From positions 11,904,001 through 11,968,000 of the forward strand of contig NC_134161.1 of assembly GCF_033958435.1 (NCBI RefSeq): 64,000 nucleotides of DNA, written 5' to 3'. The notes below the pieces were generated by a model. That model was not told where the DNA came from. It saw nothing but the letters and a program-made list of their open reading frames with translations, and searched no databases. This stretch comes from Carettochelys insculpta (lineage: Eukaryota; Chordata; Testudines; Carettochelyidae). The position numbers and the translations under genes were made by a program. This document shows positions 22,161-34,520 of this stretch, one piece after another; position 1 is the stretch's first letter; every line of letters starts with the position of its first letter.

Positions 22161-24879
22161 GTTGGGGACACCTACTTACTATGTGTTTCTATTCATCCAT
22201 CCAGGTTCTTATATGAGTGTCCATCACCACAGCATCTCTAAGGGGTAAAAATGACAATAAGAGACAGTTGTCCAAAGAGATAGTAGAACTCTCCATCTTC
22301 CAGTCCAAAGTCAGCCATATTGTGCACCCTAAGATTTTCAGTTCACAGGGTTGATCCAACTCAAGCATATGGATTCAGGTAGACTTACATCTGAAGAAAT
22401 TCCCACCAATGCCTGAACTCTGCAGCTGGTGGTCCTTATGATCTGCACTAACACCCAGGTGGACTTCTTATTCGTCAGAGTTTCTTCTCACTTCCTTTTC
22501 CAGTGTGCAGTCATCTGCATACCTAGGCTACCAGCCTCTAAATTAAAACACATCATTGTGCACAGGCCCACAGATTGCAGAGGTGTTGGGAGCTATCTGA
22601 TCCTTGGATCAGTCAAATCTTACTCTATATTATACCGGTGTACACTTCACTCGTTTTGAGTCTGATTTCCATTGGTTTGTAAAAAGCAGAATCTGGCCAA
22701 GGCACTCCAGTTGCCTTCATCCGGAAGCAGGTGGTTATTTTGAATGTACTTGCCTCCATAGCACATGAGTTTCTTAGACCCTCCAGGAGATCAGCTGCTG
22801 CCAGATGCTCGATACACTTACCCTTGTCAATGGGGCTACTTGGGCACCAGGACAAGTGATGTGCTTGATGGCAGCTGGTTGCTAGTGGACCTCTAGCCAC
22901 CCAGTTCCGTGCATTTGTGGAGTGGGGTCAGAAGTGACCCACCGGGGGCTGATCCCTTCCAAAACTGAGATGAATGGTGTCAAGGCCCCTAGGAAAGGAT
23001 CCTTAGAAATGACCAAACTAAGCATGGTTGGGGAGTGTGGACCTACACTGCTACATAGGCCTCTGGACTCTCATACCTATCACATCGTGTGTAGAGGGGT
23101 GGAGGGCACATAAAATCTTCTCTTACACCTCCAAAGGGGTCTGCAGGATGGGCTGTGACCTGGCATAAGATTGAGGAGCAGGCCTACTGACGTGGGGAAA
23201 AGGTGCAGTTGCCCCAGGGGCTGGTGATTCAAATAGGCCCTATACAGCTCTGAGGACTGGGTCCAGCCTATTGCCATGGTCCAGGGAGCACTGAGGGTTG
23301 GCTAGCCCCAGCCCTGCCCCTTCCACAAGAGGCTCTGCCACTTACAGGGGTGTGGAGCTGGGACCCCCATATACTTTGCCCAGGGGCCAAGAGAAGCTGT
23401 TGGCTCCTGGTTGAGAAGCGATAATGGAGATGGTAGCCAGGGCTTGGAATAGCAAAGCTGTTTCAGCTAAGGGGGGTTGGGAGACAAGAGGGGGTAACAG
23501 TGGAAGAGCAAAGGCCTCTTCCATGAGGACTAGGACGTGTTTTCAGGCTTTATACAATGGGGCAAGCACAGGAATGAGAAAGCAAAATGATTTTAGATTG
23601 ACTAATAAGACCTAGTCTAGACAGACAAAGCTTGCCGACACAGCTGTAGTTGCATCAGCAAAGGACTTTGGAGGCATAGATTATGCATGCCATTTGGCAG
23701 GAAAAAAAGGACTTTTATGTGGATGTAACTGCATCTACACTACAACTGTGCTGCTGCGGAGACATCACCAAAAATAAAAGCAATTGTCCATTGACATTTC
23801 TTTCCTGGCAAAGGTTTCTAGGGCAGTTCAGACCCACAATGCAGTTGCAGAGCCTGAGTGAGGGGGGTTAGCAGGTAAGATGGGAGATGGGGAGATTGGA
23901 GGAGTAGGGGTATTGGATTAAGGCACAGTGTCAGAGCTGTTTGCGCAGATCCTGTCCTGCACTCAGCTGAGCTATGCCTGGCTTTGTCATACATCATTAA
24001 ACTCCTTGCTGACGGGACCAGCCAAATAAAGCTTACTATCAAGAACAAAGAAACACAAGTGCCTGTTGAGATTGGTCCTCCTGGCTTACCCCTCTTCCTT
24101 GTAATCACAGGATGGAACCTGGGTCTCCTTTGCTGCTCTTTGCGAACTGCTACTTTCTGTCCAAGCTCTCATCCTGCACAGCGACTGTGCCCCTGTGTGA
24201 TTGTGATTGGGGCTGGCGGTCAATCAGACAAGTAGACAGGTATAGGAGCCACTTCGTGCGCAGCCAACAGCTTTGGTACCGTTGTCTCTCTCGGCTGGAG
24301 ACTGTTGCAGGCGCAGATTCCCCCTCCGTGTGGCCTCTGCTGCTAGGGAGACCTGCAAATGCCTGATATCAGACACTTCTCAGCTGCCTGCGTATCTCCA
24401 TCTCACCCAAACAAAGCACTGGTGTCTCACTTACAGCCAACCCTGCCCTTACCTTGGAGGCGTGGATTGTACCGTCCCTCAGTGCTCCTTAAGGATGCCT
24501 TTCCCTCCTCCTCTCCTTGTTTGTATTTTCCTAAGCCTCAGTGACTCGCTCACCCCCTCCCCATTTCGGGACAGTGGCACCGCAGCGCAGCAGATGAATG
24601 ACTCATTACCCCCAGGCTGATTTAGCAGAGGAGAGCTGGTGTCTGAGAAGTGTAATGAGCCCCTCAATTGATTGGGAATGAATGCTTTAATCGGAGGCGA
24701 TTAGACTCTTTTATCACCATGCCTAAAATACGGAGCAGTGCTGCTTTACTGGGGAGAGGCAGACCAGCCACCTCGCCACCCAGGGCCATCGGGGGGGCGG
24801 GATTTTTACATCAAGAAAGGGAAAGAAGCATTGCGCACAAGAGAACGAGCGTTACCTCCCATGAGTCCAGACAGCCAAG

Positions 24880-25000
24880 TCTGATTTGCAACTCTCCCAA
24901 AAACTCGCTGTGTCACCTGAGGCGAGTCACTGATTTGCTATCTGCCTCAATTTCCCCATTTTCTAAATGTGGGTAATTACGTAGATCAGCTCACCCTGAG
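24880..25000 (+). repeat. MIR/CORE-SINE-like fragment
   Basis: GTGTCACCTGAGGCGAGTCA, CTGCCTCAATTTCCCCATTT and CTAAATGTGGGTAATTACG follow the MIR core order. Confidence 0.6.
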
Positions 25001-25109
25001 TGCTGGGAGACATGATTTAATACTCATTCATTGTCACACTGAGTTCCTTAAATGGGAAGTGACATCTGAAGATTGGTCTCACTGTACTTTTCAGAGAGTG
25101 GGACCATTT

Positions 25110-25250
25110 CCCCTACAGTGGGGGGAGAAAGGGGACACTGAGGCATGGTGAAGGGCTGTGATTTGCCCAAGGCTATCCAGCAGGTCAGTGGCAGAGCTGA
25201 GAACAATGTTCCTGACTTCCAGTCTGCAGGGCAGTGCTCCCCACTGTGCC
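25110..25250 (-). repeat. MIR/CORE-SINE-like fragment
   Basis: On the plus strand: GGGACACTGAGGCATGGTGA, GTGATTTGCCCAAGGCTATC and GTCAGTGGCAGAGCTGAGAA, the reverse complement of the SINE core. Confidence 0.65.
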
Positions 25251-25544
25251 GCCACGAAAGGTGTCTCTCTGCCAGTTAATCAACACAGGGTTATTACCAC
25301 CCTGCCTGAAGCTTGTGGCATAGATCCCCTTTTCAGTAGGAATTATCCTGCATAAGTGAGAATCCAGGATACTCCCAGGGACCTCAGTCATTTTCATACA
25401 GGCCCAGAAGAAAAACCACTGGAAAACTAGGAGGCTGTCTCCAATGCAACATCGTCCAAATGTTGGGACGTAACCTTAAACGTCTGTGGGGGGTGGGAGG
25501 GATGTTGCAAATGAACTTGGTACAAAACACAAAGTAGGGACCAA

Positions 25545-25719
25545 TGGTCCCTCTCATCTTTTCCATCCATGTGTAGATTTTTTCCCATCCATGAGCAGAA
25601 TAATTTTTTATGTGTGAATCTGCACCACCAACAGAAACAAGACCCTAGTCCTGTAGGTCTGCAAATCAGCTGTAAATATCTCCTGACTGCCCACACAAGG
25701 ACTCAGCTTACGGGGACCC
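25545..25719 (+). repeat. MITE-like dispersed repeat, family A copy 3 (diverged)
   Basis: It begins TGGTCCCTCTCATCTTTTCC and ends CAGCTTACGGGGACC, with CTGCACCACCAACAGAAACA inside, so it is an older copy of the element at 12916-13079. Confidence 0.6.
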
Positions 25720-25732
25720 CTGCTAGGGACTA

Positions 25733-25862
25733 GGGTTCCCTCTAATTTTTTCCATCTATGGGTGAGATAAATTTTGTTATGTGCACCAAGGAATGTGTGA
25801 TGTGCACCACCAATAGAAATACATGTGGCCAGCTGTGGGCGCTCTGCTAGTCAGCTGCTCCA
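25733..25862 (+). repeat. MITE-like dispersed repeat, family A copy 4 (3'-truncated)
   Basis: It begins GGGTTCCCTCTAATTTTTTC and keeps GTGCACCACCAATAGAAATA and GGGCGCTCTGCTAGTCAGCT, then loses similarity. It follows copy 3 after only ~14 bp. Confidence 0.7.
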
Positions 25863-26338
25863 AACAGAGCTGAAGGGCCAGATTTTATCTCTAATTGTAC
25901 TCAGGAAGCATCAGCCAGCCAAGGATTTGGGGACACCTTGAACAAACGCCAATCAACAACTGATCATGGAAACTGCCCAAGAGCTATCCTTAAGGAACCA
26001 GGACACCACAACAACTACCAGAAATAGAGAAATAAAGAACATAAAATGCACACACACACTGTTAAGGGCTAGTTTGTGCCCGGTGACCCTGAGACATGGG
26101 GAATAGAAGACAGTGCAAAAATGGTCTGGGGGCAAAAGTGACTTTATGCCACCTTTGAGCAACCCTTGTTTAGGGCAACCCCAGGATAAGATACAGAAGG
26201 CCTATATAATACTCAGATACATGTATGTTACAAGCAGCACAAGCAGAGGTGCCTATACTATCATAAGAATCTGTTTTCAGTAGCTGATAATTTTGCCAGA
26301 CTAAAGCCTTTTGGGCTGAAATTTTCCATGCTGATGTC

Positions 26339-26340
26339 AT

Positions 26341-26374
<34 letters not shown>
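26339..26374. repeat. (TTTA)n microsatellite
   Basis: About nine perfect TTTA units. Confidence 0.95.
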
Positions 26375-26377
<3 letters not shown>

Positions 26378-26884
26378 AAGTTTCAGCAAAAACTTTTCCA
26401 CTGTTTCTGAGAACAAGGTTAGGGAGGAAGATGTTTTTGCCCATGAATCATTCCCTGAGCCCCAACCATCCTGTGGATGGAATGACGTGGGGATCCTATA
26501 GAAAACAGCAATATGTATTCATGAAATTAAAGATTGTACCAGCATGCATATGTATAAGCGGGCCGAATTAAGACTGCATAGGCAAAATCCATTCTGACGT
26601 TTCTTAACTTCTGATTGCTTGACTTTGCAGCTTTCTTTCAAGGCAACATTTGTGGATTTTATGTGTGTGTATATATATCCCACAGGTCACAAGCTTCGGA
26701 TGAGTGTGGGTGCCCAATTTGAGACACCTAGGATGTGATTTTTCACAGTATGTAGCATTATGTAGCACTTAATATATTCAAAGCACAGCTGCTGTGATTT
26801 CAGTTGTCCATGTTCAGCACTTCTTCAAATGGGACTGCAGGGTCTCAAATCAGACTTCCAGAAAATAAGAAACACCACAGTGAC

Positions 26885-27005
26885 TGCCCCTGAAAAGTCT
26901 GGTGTAAGTGACTTGCCCAGGCATCACCTAGGAGCTCTGTGGCAGAGGCAGGGACAGACTCCATATCCCCAGGACTGCATTCAAGTGCCTTTACTAGGAT
27001 CCCGT
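26885..27005 (-). repeat. MIR/CORE-SINE-like fragment
   Basis: On the plus strand: AAGTGACTTGCCCAGGCATC and CTGTGGCAGAGGCAGGGACA, the reverse-complement SINE core. Confidence 0.6.
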
Positions 27006-27604
27006 CCTTTTCCTGCAGTCCCCAAACACATTCACTGCATATCTTCCAACTTCTTCAAAGAGTGACACATGGGTCTCAGAGCTAAGAGTTTCCTTTACTA
27101 ACCAACCCTGAGCAGATCCAGCCTGTGCAATGAATGAGACAGAGGTTCTATTGACAAAAAGTAGCCTGTGATCACGTAATTAAAAGGAAAAACCCCTATA
27201 GTACAATGCACATGCAGAAATAAGGCTGTATGCAAAATTTCAAACCCATTGGTTAAAATATGGCAAAGCTACAAACACCTGAAAACAAAGGAGTCAGGCA
27301 ATTTTATGACAGAAGGCTCCATCAGCCTGCCCATGACGTATGCAGATGTATGTTATCTCCAGGACTTTTCCATAAGGCCTGTACATTCAGTTTCCCATCG
27401 CTCATACTTGAAATCCTTTCTCTTTCTCCATGGTTATGCTCTTGCCTTTGAGAACTCCTGAAAAAAATCTAGAAGTTCTTTTCGCCCCAAGGTATCCCTT
27501 GTCTTTCTTATACTCTACCTTATCAGCTGCAATATCTCTCCTTCATCAGCCTTTGTTAATCTTGCAACAGTTATCTCTTGCCCTGGTGCGCTCTCACTTC
27601 CTAC

Positions 27605-28085
27605 TCATAGAATCCTAGAATCCCAGGGCTGGAAGAGACCTCAGGAGGTCATTGAGTCCAGCCCCCTGCCGAAAGCAGGATCAACCTAAAATAAACCATC
27701 CCAGCCAAGACTTTGTCAAGCCAGGCTGTAAAAGTCTCTAGGGATGGAAATTCCATCACCTCTCTAGCTGACACATTCCAGTGCTTCACCACCCTCCTGG
27801 TGAAATAGTTCTCCCTAGTATCCAACCTAGACCTCCCTCATTATAACTTAAGACCATTGTTCCTTGTTCTGCATCCTTCTGCACTGCTATTTAGCCAGTT
27901 TGTCCCTACCTTGTAACAATGCTTGGGATTCTTCCATCCCAAGTGCAGGGCTCTGCACTTGTCCTTGTTGAACTTCATCAGACTTTTTTGGCCCAATCCT
28001 CCAATTTTTCTAGGTCACTCTGGACCCAATCCATACCCTCCAATTTATCTACCTGTCCCCCTAGCTTATCTTCGCCTACTCTTTC
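27605..28085 (-). mobile_element. Old CR1 3' fragment, internally deleted
   Basis: On the plus strand it starts with the CR1 3' tip (TCATAGAATCCTAGAATCCC, then GGAAGAGACCTCAGGAGGTC) and continues into ORF2 C-terminal sequence read backwards (CTCTGCACTTGTCCTTGTTG). Stops and deletions break the frame. It belongs to an older subfamily than the 13909-18596 element. Confidence 0.85.
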
Positions 28086-28729
28086 CAATTGATCCATTTA
28101 ATCACGATGGAAATGGTTTACACTGTTTCCTTTATGTTTTTCTTCCCTTCCCCCTTCTTGCTTTACACCCACGCATTCCTTGATTATAAATGATTATTGT
28201 CTTTAACTTAGCTGGGGTCTCTTTAATTAAGTTGTATTCTATTACTTTTTTATCTCATCCCTTTGTCTCTGCTCCTGTCACCCTGGCTTATTCCTCCCCG
28301 CCTTCCTCCTCTAGGCAGGCTGTGTGTGAAATCAGACTTTGCCATTCAAGGAACAAACACTTTGAATTGTTAAATGCTATTAAATTGGCTCACACTGTGG
28401 TCATTGGAGTGGAGCCCTCGAGCTGTGATATTTACTTATGCTAGTCAAAGGGAGCTGGAATGGGAAGGGTTGGAGCGGGGGAGAGGGTGCACAGAATTGT
28501 TCCATCCATCCTGCTAAAAGCAAACAGAATCCATAAGGATTTGATGGAAAGTGAGTTCAAAAGAACCTCTTATGTTGAACCATGCATGTATTGTAATGCC
28601 TTTAATAAATCAATTATTTTTTGGCAGGGAAGTGTCAGAGCATTTCAATTACTTGTAATCATCTCAGCCTTGCTGTGTTTTAAATGCTGGAAAGCCCAGA
28701 AGCAGGAGAGGAAGCAATCAGGAGGAATT

Positions 28730-28731
<2 letters not shown>

Positions 28732-28803
<72 letters not shown>
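28732..28803. repeat. (TG)n(AG)n compound microsatellite
   Basis: About 54 bp of TG repeat with two TATG interruptions, followed by about 17 bp of AG repeat. Confidence 0.95.
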
Positions 28804-29647
28804 AAATTCAACAAGACCCTAAAACTGTTTAAAAAGAAAATGATCCCCAGAGTTCAAAGGCATTCCCAGACAGTTACTGACTAAGTCCAGCCTCTTCTGC
28901 CTTTTGTCATGTTGCTTTCATCATCAGAGTGCAAGCAGGCAGAATTATTTTGGGGGGCATAGTGTTTTTAAGACTCAGACGTTAGTTGAATAAGTGAAGC
29001 TACACCCACGCCCATCTGATTGCACTTGCAGGGGTGGGTCCACCGACTTATACAAGGTCAGGCTTAGGTGTATAAGTGCAGATAAATCTTTGGTTTCAGT
29101 AGCCCAGGCCATAAATAAAAGGGGAGGTTAAGAGGAACAGTGGGTTAGTGAACCAGCCTGAAAGGCAGAATGAATTTGTTGATTTTAGCCGCTTCTCTGG
29201 TGTATGTTACAGAGGGCACTAAAGGACGGCAAGTCTACAGCACAGGAAACAGTCAGAAGGAGATCGGGATCAAAGAGCACTGGCAGCCCTCCCTCCGCTG
29301 CAGGTCAAGAGTAGAGCTGGAGGACTCCTTTGTTCCCTTGATGAATAGTAAATTTTTTGGGGGGTACCGAAACCATGAGGAAATGTGGACTGAATTTAGC
29401 GAGGAGTCTCAGCCCCAAACTCCCTCCGCAAACACAACATTGGAAAATGTCAAAATAGTCCTCCAGCCATCAAACCCAGAAACCCCTCCCGGGCTCCGCT
29501 CAAGTCAAGACTGATACAGCAGCACTGGCGGGCGGAGAAGTAGGGAAATGCATGGACAGGCCCTGCCAGCACTGAGCCTGCTGTACTAGACAATGCAATC
29601 ATGTAAACTCCTTCATACTAAATGGATCCAGCTAGGGGTTTAAAATA

Positions 29648-30180
29648 CAGGTTGGACCTCCCTGGCCTGGCACCTTTGGGACCTCACGGGTCCCAAACCA
29701 GGGAATTTGCCAGACCAGGGGAGGTCAGTGCCAGCCCCTTTGCTGCCACTAGCTGTTGGACTCCACTTTGGCAGCAGCAGAGGGGCTGGCATTGACCAAA
29801 CAGGACTGGGGAGGCACTTGGACGAAGAGGCAGGATGGCTGCTGAGCCCCGTGGCAAGGAAGGCTAGGACAGCAGCCGGTGGGAGGGCACCCAGCCCCAC
29901 CACAAGCTGCAGGGCTGCACTCCTGGCTCCCAGAACTACTCTGCCTCTTCCCGCAAGCTCCCCCAGTCCCCGCTTCTCCCCCTCCCTACCTTCCCCTTCC
30001 CTCCCTGAGTTTGCGGTGTGCAAGAAGCTCTGGGAGGGCCGGGGAGGAGCTGCTGAGCCGGAGAGTGAGGGAGGCTTTTCCTCCTGAGCACTCCAGCCTA
30101 GGACCATCACAAGAATGCTGGACTAGAGATGGTGTGGGCCTGTAGGACTCCAGCCCATAGCGACTGGACCTGTATCACAG
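29648..30180. mobile_element. Possible TIR element (family D), poorly preserved
   Basis: The left end, CAGGTTGGACCTCCCTGGCC followed by TGGCACC, resembles an end of the element at 41843-42151. Toward the right are AGAATGCTGGACTAGAGATG and CGACTGGACCTGTA. The interior is GC-rich without an open frame of interest. Boundaries are approximate. Confidence 0.4.
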
Positions 30181-33004
30181 TAGGGAAAGATCTCGTGCAC
30201 AGCCCAGGCCTCCAGGCACAGAGCTGGCTGGGAGCATTTTCCCTTACAAGCTCTTTGCATCCTCTTCTGGCCTGAAATGACACTGCCCTTTGCTGGTGGT
30301 TTAATTAGTCAGCCCAGGCTTTTGCTCCCGCAGCTGAGCAGAGCATGAGTACTTCAGTTCCACGGAAGGGGCCTCGTTACCATGGGACGTTTATTGAAAA
30401 GAAACCGCAGATTGTGATGGCAAGAGTCCGAACTAAGCCCCCAGCCACTCTCCCTTCTTGCCTGACAAAATCCTCTCTCCTTTCTGACACAACTACCCTC
30501 TGAGCGCAAACAGGCAGGAAGCTTTTCAAAAAGTAATGAACTCCGTGGTGGAGCCAAGGCACGAGAAGGTTGACGGTTTAGCTCTGAGAACTTGGCAAGG
30601 CCATTGATTATACAGCCTTGCTGTTGAAGGTGCAAAATATAATATTTCAGAGAGACACGTCCCAACAGCACGGGAAGGAAAGGAAAACACTGCAAAAATA
30701 AATCCCACTGGCAAAAGATGTGTGTGCAAAGGCCCTGAGCACTGGATGTAGCTCAAGATGGGGAGAGTTGGAAAGGGGATGGCAGCTGGTCACCTTTACT
30801 GAACATGGAAGCTGTCCAGAGCAGGACTGCCCCAAGGGTAATTCAGAGCTGCTAACTGCTGGGGTGGATTTTGCAATGTGGATGTTCGGCCAACTAGGAG
30901 GTGGACAGAGACCCACCAAACTCATTACACCCAGGCCAGTAAGCAGCCATTGGCAGTAAAGGGCCCGGATTGCCCACTGCCTTACTCCAGCTACACACCA
31001 GAAATCAGCTCGATTGTGAGCAACAAGAGGAGAATCGGGCCTAAAAAATTCTGGTCACTGCTGAAGTAAAACCAGCAGCCTAGTGGTGAAAATCTTCCAA
31101 CTGCATCCACCTGTCTCCCTGCAGCTCCAGGCAGCAGAGACATTTTCTAGGTTTCTCCACTGCATTGGCTACTGCTCATCAAAACGTTATATTTGAAACC
31201 AATTTCCTGTGGAAAGATGGCTTTTTTTGGCTACTAGATATATTAAAGTCATAATTTCCCTGTTTGCAATGAAAAACCACTGAGAGACTGCCTGCCACAT
31301 GTCAAAATGTTTGTGAGTTTAGAAACAGTGTTTGTGTTTGTGGGGAGGGATGACCACCTTTTGTTTCCTTTTCCCCTTAGGAGAAAAAAAGAAAAAAAAA
31401 AAAAGGAAACCACCGAAACAAAAATCAGAAACTGAAAAATACCAAGGCTCTTTCAGTCCCACAATGGTTTCTGTTTGGGATTTTCATTGGAACCTCTGTC
31501 CCCACCCAATTTGCAGAAAATCTCATATTTTTTCCCCTCCAAACACCAATGCTCATTTTCCAGCTTGCTCACAACATCAGTGACCCAGCATGTTGCTCAG
31601 TCCTTGGTGGCCTTCTGAAGCTTCTGGGGCTGAAATGAGATTCTGGAGAGTTCGTGGGCGTTGAATTGCAGTCCAATGGACAGATGTTACCTTGGCTTCT
31701 CCTTTATTTCCACCACTGGGTTTACATCTGTGTTTCACGCTGACCTGTTCCCAGTGCTGGCAGCCTGGTGTGGGATCTCTGCCCCGAGCAGATCTTGCCT
31801 GGCACGGATTCTGTGCCATTCTCATTTTTTAATCTCTTTTGGCCACAGTTTCTCTTGGCTCTACAGATACATTCAGACACCTGGTTTCTGGCAGTGTCAG
31901 GCTTTGGCACCAGCTCTCCTTCTGCAGCTCTCAGACGGGAAGGGGAAGGTGATCAGAACCCAATCAAGGGCAGTCCGTGCAATCTACCTCAACTAGCGGG
32001 CGTTGCAATGTCTGCGTGCTCAGGTCTCTTCCAGTCCTGGAACTTCTCAAGCGAATAGCAGGCAGGGTCGCAGCCAGTCAGCACCCTCTTGCTTGAGTGG
32101 ATGTTTTGGCAAGCACTACCTTCTGGCATATTTGGGGGTGGATTAAACTTCTGTTCTGTGCACAGCAACCCAAGAGCAGCATGGAAAGGAAGCGATGCAT
32201 TCAGCGCACTAGCCAACTCTGGGCTAGTCTGAGGTCACTACCGATCCCAGCCTGCTGCCATGTACAGCACAGTGGCTTTGATTCACTGTCTGCAGGGGCT
32301 GCCATCCTATGTTGATTGCGGGCAAACAATCCACAGGAGGGAGGTGGGCTGGGGCTGTGGAGGGGAACGGGGCTCCAGCGGGTGATTTCACAAAGATGAA
32401 GTCCTGTCTCCTCACTCAGGGCCCACAGTTACAAGGCAAACTTAGCCAGGGACCCTCCCTGGTCCCCCACCAGTGACAGTCCTGGCTCCTTTCACTTGCC
32501 CTGGGTGGAACCACAGAGGTCAACCACTGTGGGTCATGGTGCCCCACTCCCCAGATGTGCTAACATGACAAACCAGGGAGAGTTGGCCCCTCTCAGCCCT
32601 TTCACGCTGGGGACCAGTATCCAGCAGCAGATAAAAGTGACACAAAACCAGAAGCTTCCCAACAAAGCGTTAGTTATTTGCTGACTCAGAGGTGTGAAGC
32701 AGGGGTGGTGGGGAGTAAAATTAATAAAAGGCTGCTGCACATGGGTCTTTCCTCCCCACTGTCAGTTTATCTGATCCCCTCAGGGCAGCTAGCCACATCA
32801 CTGCCAGGTTCGCAGCAAGCTCTGGGCCTGCCTCCCTGTTCTCACAATCACCCGCTCGCCCCCCTGCCAGCCTCATGACCCTGTAACGCTGCATAGTCTC
32901 CTGACTCTAGACTTCAGCTGTGTCTACAGTACAGACTTCTTCCTGCAGAGCTCTGTTAGTCATGGGGGCGGGGGGGTGAGTTGTTGTTATTCCTGCCTGA
33001 CAGA

Positions 33005-33631
33005 GAACATAAGAACATAAGAACATAAGAATGGCCATACTGGGTCAGACCAAAGGTCCATCCAGCCCAGCATCCCATCTGCCGATGGTGGCCAATGCCA
33101 GGTGCCCCAGAGAAGGAGAACAGAAGACAATGATCAAGTGATTTATCTCCTGCCATCCATCTCCTGCCCTTGTTCTGAAGGCTAGGGCACCATACTTTAT
33201 CCCTGGCTAATAGCCATTTATGGACCTAACCTGCAAAAATTTATCAAGCTCTTTTTTAAACCCTAATAGAGTCCTGGCCTTCACAGCCTCCTCGGGCAAG
33301 GAGTTCCACAGGTTGACTGTGCGCTGTGTGAAGAAAAATTTCCTTTTATTAGTTTTGAACCTACTACCCATCAATTTCATTTGGTGTCCCCTAGTTCTTG
33401 TATTATGGGAAAAGGTAAATAATTTTTCTATATTCACTTTCTCCACACCATTCATGATTTTATATACCTCTATCATATCGCCCCTCAATCGCCTCTTTTC
33501 CAAACTGAAAAGTCCCAGTCTCTCTAGCCTCTCCCCATATGGGACCCGTTCCAAGCCCCTAATCATCTTAGTCGCCCTTTTCTGAACCTTTTCTAATGCC
33601 AATATATCTTTTTTGAGGTGAGGAGACCACA
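33005..33631 (-). mobile_element. 5'-truncated CR1 copy nearly identical to the full-length element
   Basis: It has three GAACATAA octamers at the 3' tip (plus-strand view) and matches 13909-14528 with few substitutions and a 7-bp length difference near 33128. Identity stops abruptly after AGACCACA, as expected from incomplete reverse transcription. Same orientation as the full-length element. Confidence 0.93.
33207..33631 (-). pseudogene. CR1 ORF2 C-terminal fragment
   Basis: The last ~140 codons of CR1 ORF2 in an open frame, from [10 protein letters not shown] to the natural end LQVRSINGY. Over this span the protein differs from the full-length copy at only two residues (Gly to Arg and Ala to Glu). 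It has no endonuclease or reverse transcriptase and no start of its own, so it is a dead fragment. Confidence 0.9.
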
Positions 33632-34049
33632 CCACAGAGCAGTGCCAGCAAAGGTCATAGGGCAGAGGCAGCTACACTGGCAAAGCTGAATTTCTAAATG
33701 CGTAGGGGATAGTTTTACTATACTGGTACAAAGCATAATTTTACTAATGCAGGTGCACACCATTAATGCTTTGCCAATACAGAGTAAAGAGCTCGTTAGT
33801 GCAGACATAGTCTCAGCCATGGGAAGTGTATTCCATTCTGAGTGGGTCTGGAGTCAGGGGGAATTTCCAAACGAACATTTTCCCCACTGATTCCTCCAGG
33901 GTTTTTATTTTTGCAGCTGTTTTATTTTTCTTGTTGGGTTTCTTTAATTCGGTCTAGCAAGTAACCCCTGATATACAGGACACAGAGGCATGTACCTGAG
34001 CCAGGCAGAAAAAAAAACCCAGATATTTCTCAGTTTCACAACAACAGTC

Positions 34050-34138
34050 AGAATCATAAAATACTAGAACTGGAAGGAACCTTGAGAGGTCATCATGCCC
34101 AGTCCCCTGCCCTCATGGCAGGACCAATTACTGCCAAG
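34050..34138 (-). mobile_element. CR1 3' tip fragment
   Basis: On the plus strand: GAATCATAAAATACTAGAAC, GGAACCTTGAGAGGTCATCA and TGCCCTCATGGCAGGACCAA, the standard old-CR1 3' UTR, read in the antisense direction. Confidence 0.8.
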
Positions 34139-34520
34139 AATCATAGAATCCTAGGGCTGGAAGGGACCTCAGGAGGTCATCGAGTCCAGCCCTCAATGTC
34201 GGGACCTGTTCTTTAACCTGCTCTTAAATTTCTCCAGTGATGGAGGTTCCACAACCTCCCCAGGAAATTTATTCCAGTGTTTAACCACCCTGACAATTAG
34301 GAAGTTTTTCCTAATGTCCAACTTAAACCTTCCTTGCTGCAATCTAAGCCCATAGTCCAATTTTTAGAGGCCAAGGAGAACAATTTTTCTCTCTCATCTT
34401 TGCAAAACTCTTTTTAGCTACTTGAAAACCTCTAACATGTCCCTTATTAGTCTTCTCTTTTCTAAACTAAACAAACTCATTTCTTTCAGACTTCCCTCAT
34501 AGGTTATGTTTTCTGGGCCA
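34139..34520 (-). mobile_element. CR1 3' fragment adjoining the previous one
   Basis: A second CR1 tip begins at once (TCATAGAATCCTAGGGCTGG) and runs into the ORF2 C-terminus read backwards (CTCCAGTGATGGAGGTTCC, then CCTAATGTCCAACTTAAACC). The two 3' tips in tandem indicate two insertions at nearly the same place. Confidence 0.8.

Larger units (their letters stand above)
22161..25544. other. Intronic stretch with SINE fragments and no recognised gene
   Basis: Apart from MIR-like fragments at 24880-25000 (plus) and 25110-25250 (minus) and a possible TIR-type repeat near 23613-23765 (CTAGTCTAGACAGACAAAGC facing CATCTACACTACAACTGTGC), I see nothing identifiable. The block 24610-24760 is discussed as a possible conserved noncoding element. 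Confidence 0.45.
28086..32917. other. Intronic stretch with one microsatellite and a possible transposon remnant
   Basis: Holds the TG/AG microsatellite at 28732-28803 and a TIR-like remnant around 29650-30180. A plus-strand open frame at 29170-29514 (114 codons, hydrophobic start) has no recognised domain and I do not call it a gene. A poly(A)-rich tract lies at 31386-31405. Nothing else is supported. Confidence 0.45.
32919..33825. mobile_element. Possible TIR element (family C-like) split by the CR1 copy at 33005-33631
   Basis: The left part starts CTGTGTCTACAGTACAGAC and the right part ends AGTGCAGACATAGTCTCAG, roughly inverted ends. The CR1 fragment lies between them. The pairing is inferred from end similarity only. 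Confidence 0.35.

Noticed and set aside
28690..28820. Open frames with runs of Val-Cys and Arg-Glu
   Set aside because: They are translations of the TG/AG microsatellite.
29170..29514. 114-codon plus-strand frame starting with a hydrophobic stretch (MNLLILAASLVYV)
   Set aside because: The start resembles a signal peptide, but there is no cysteine framework, no recognised family, and no promoter or splice evidence. A transcript would be needed to reconsider it.
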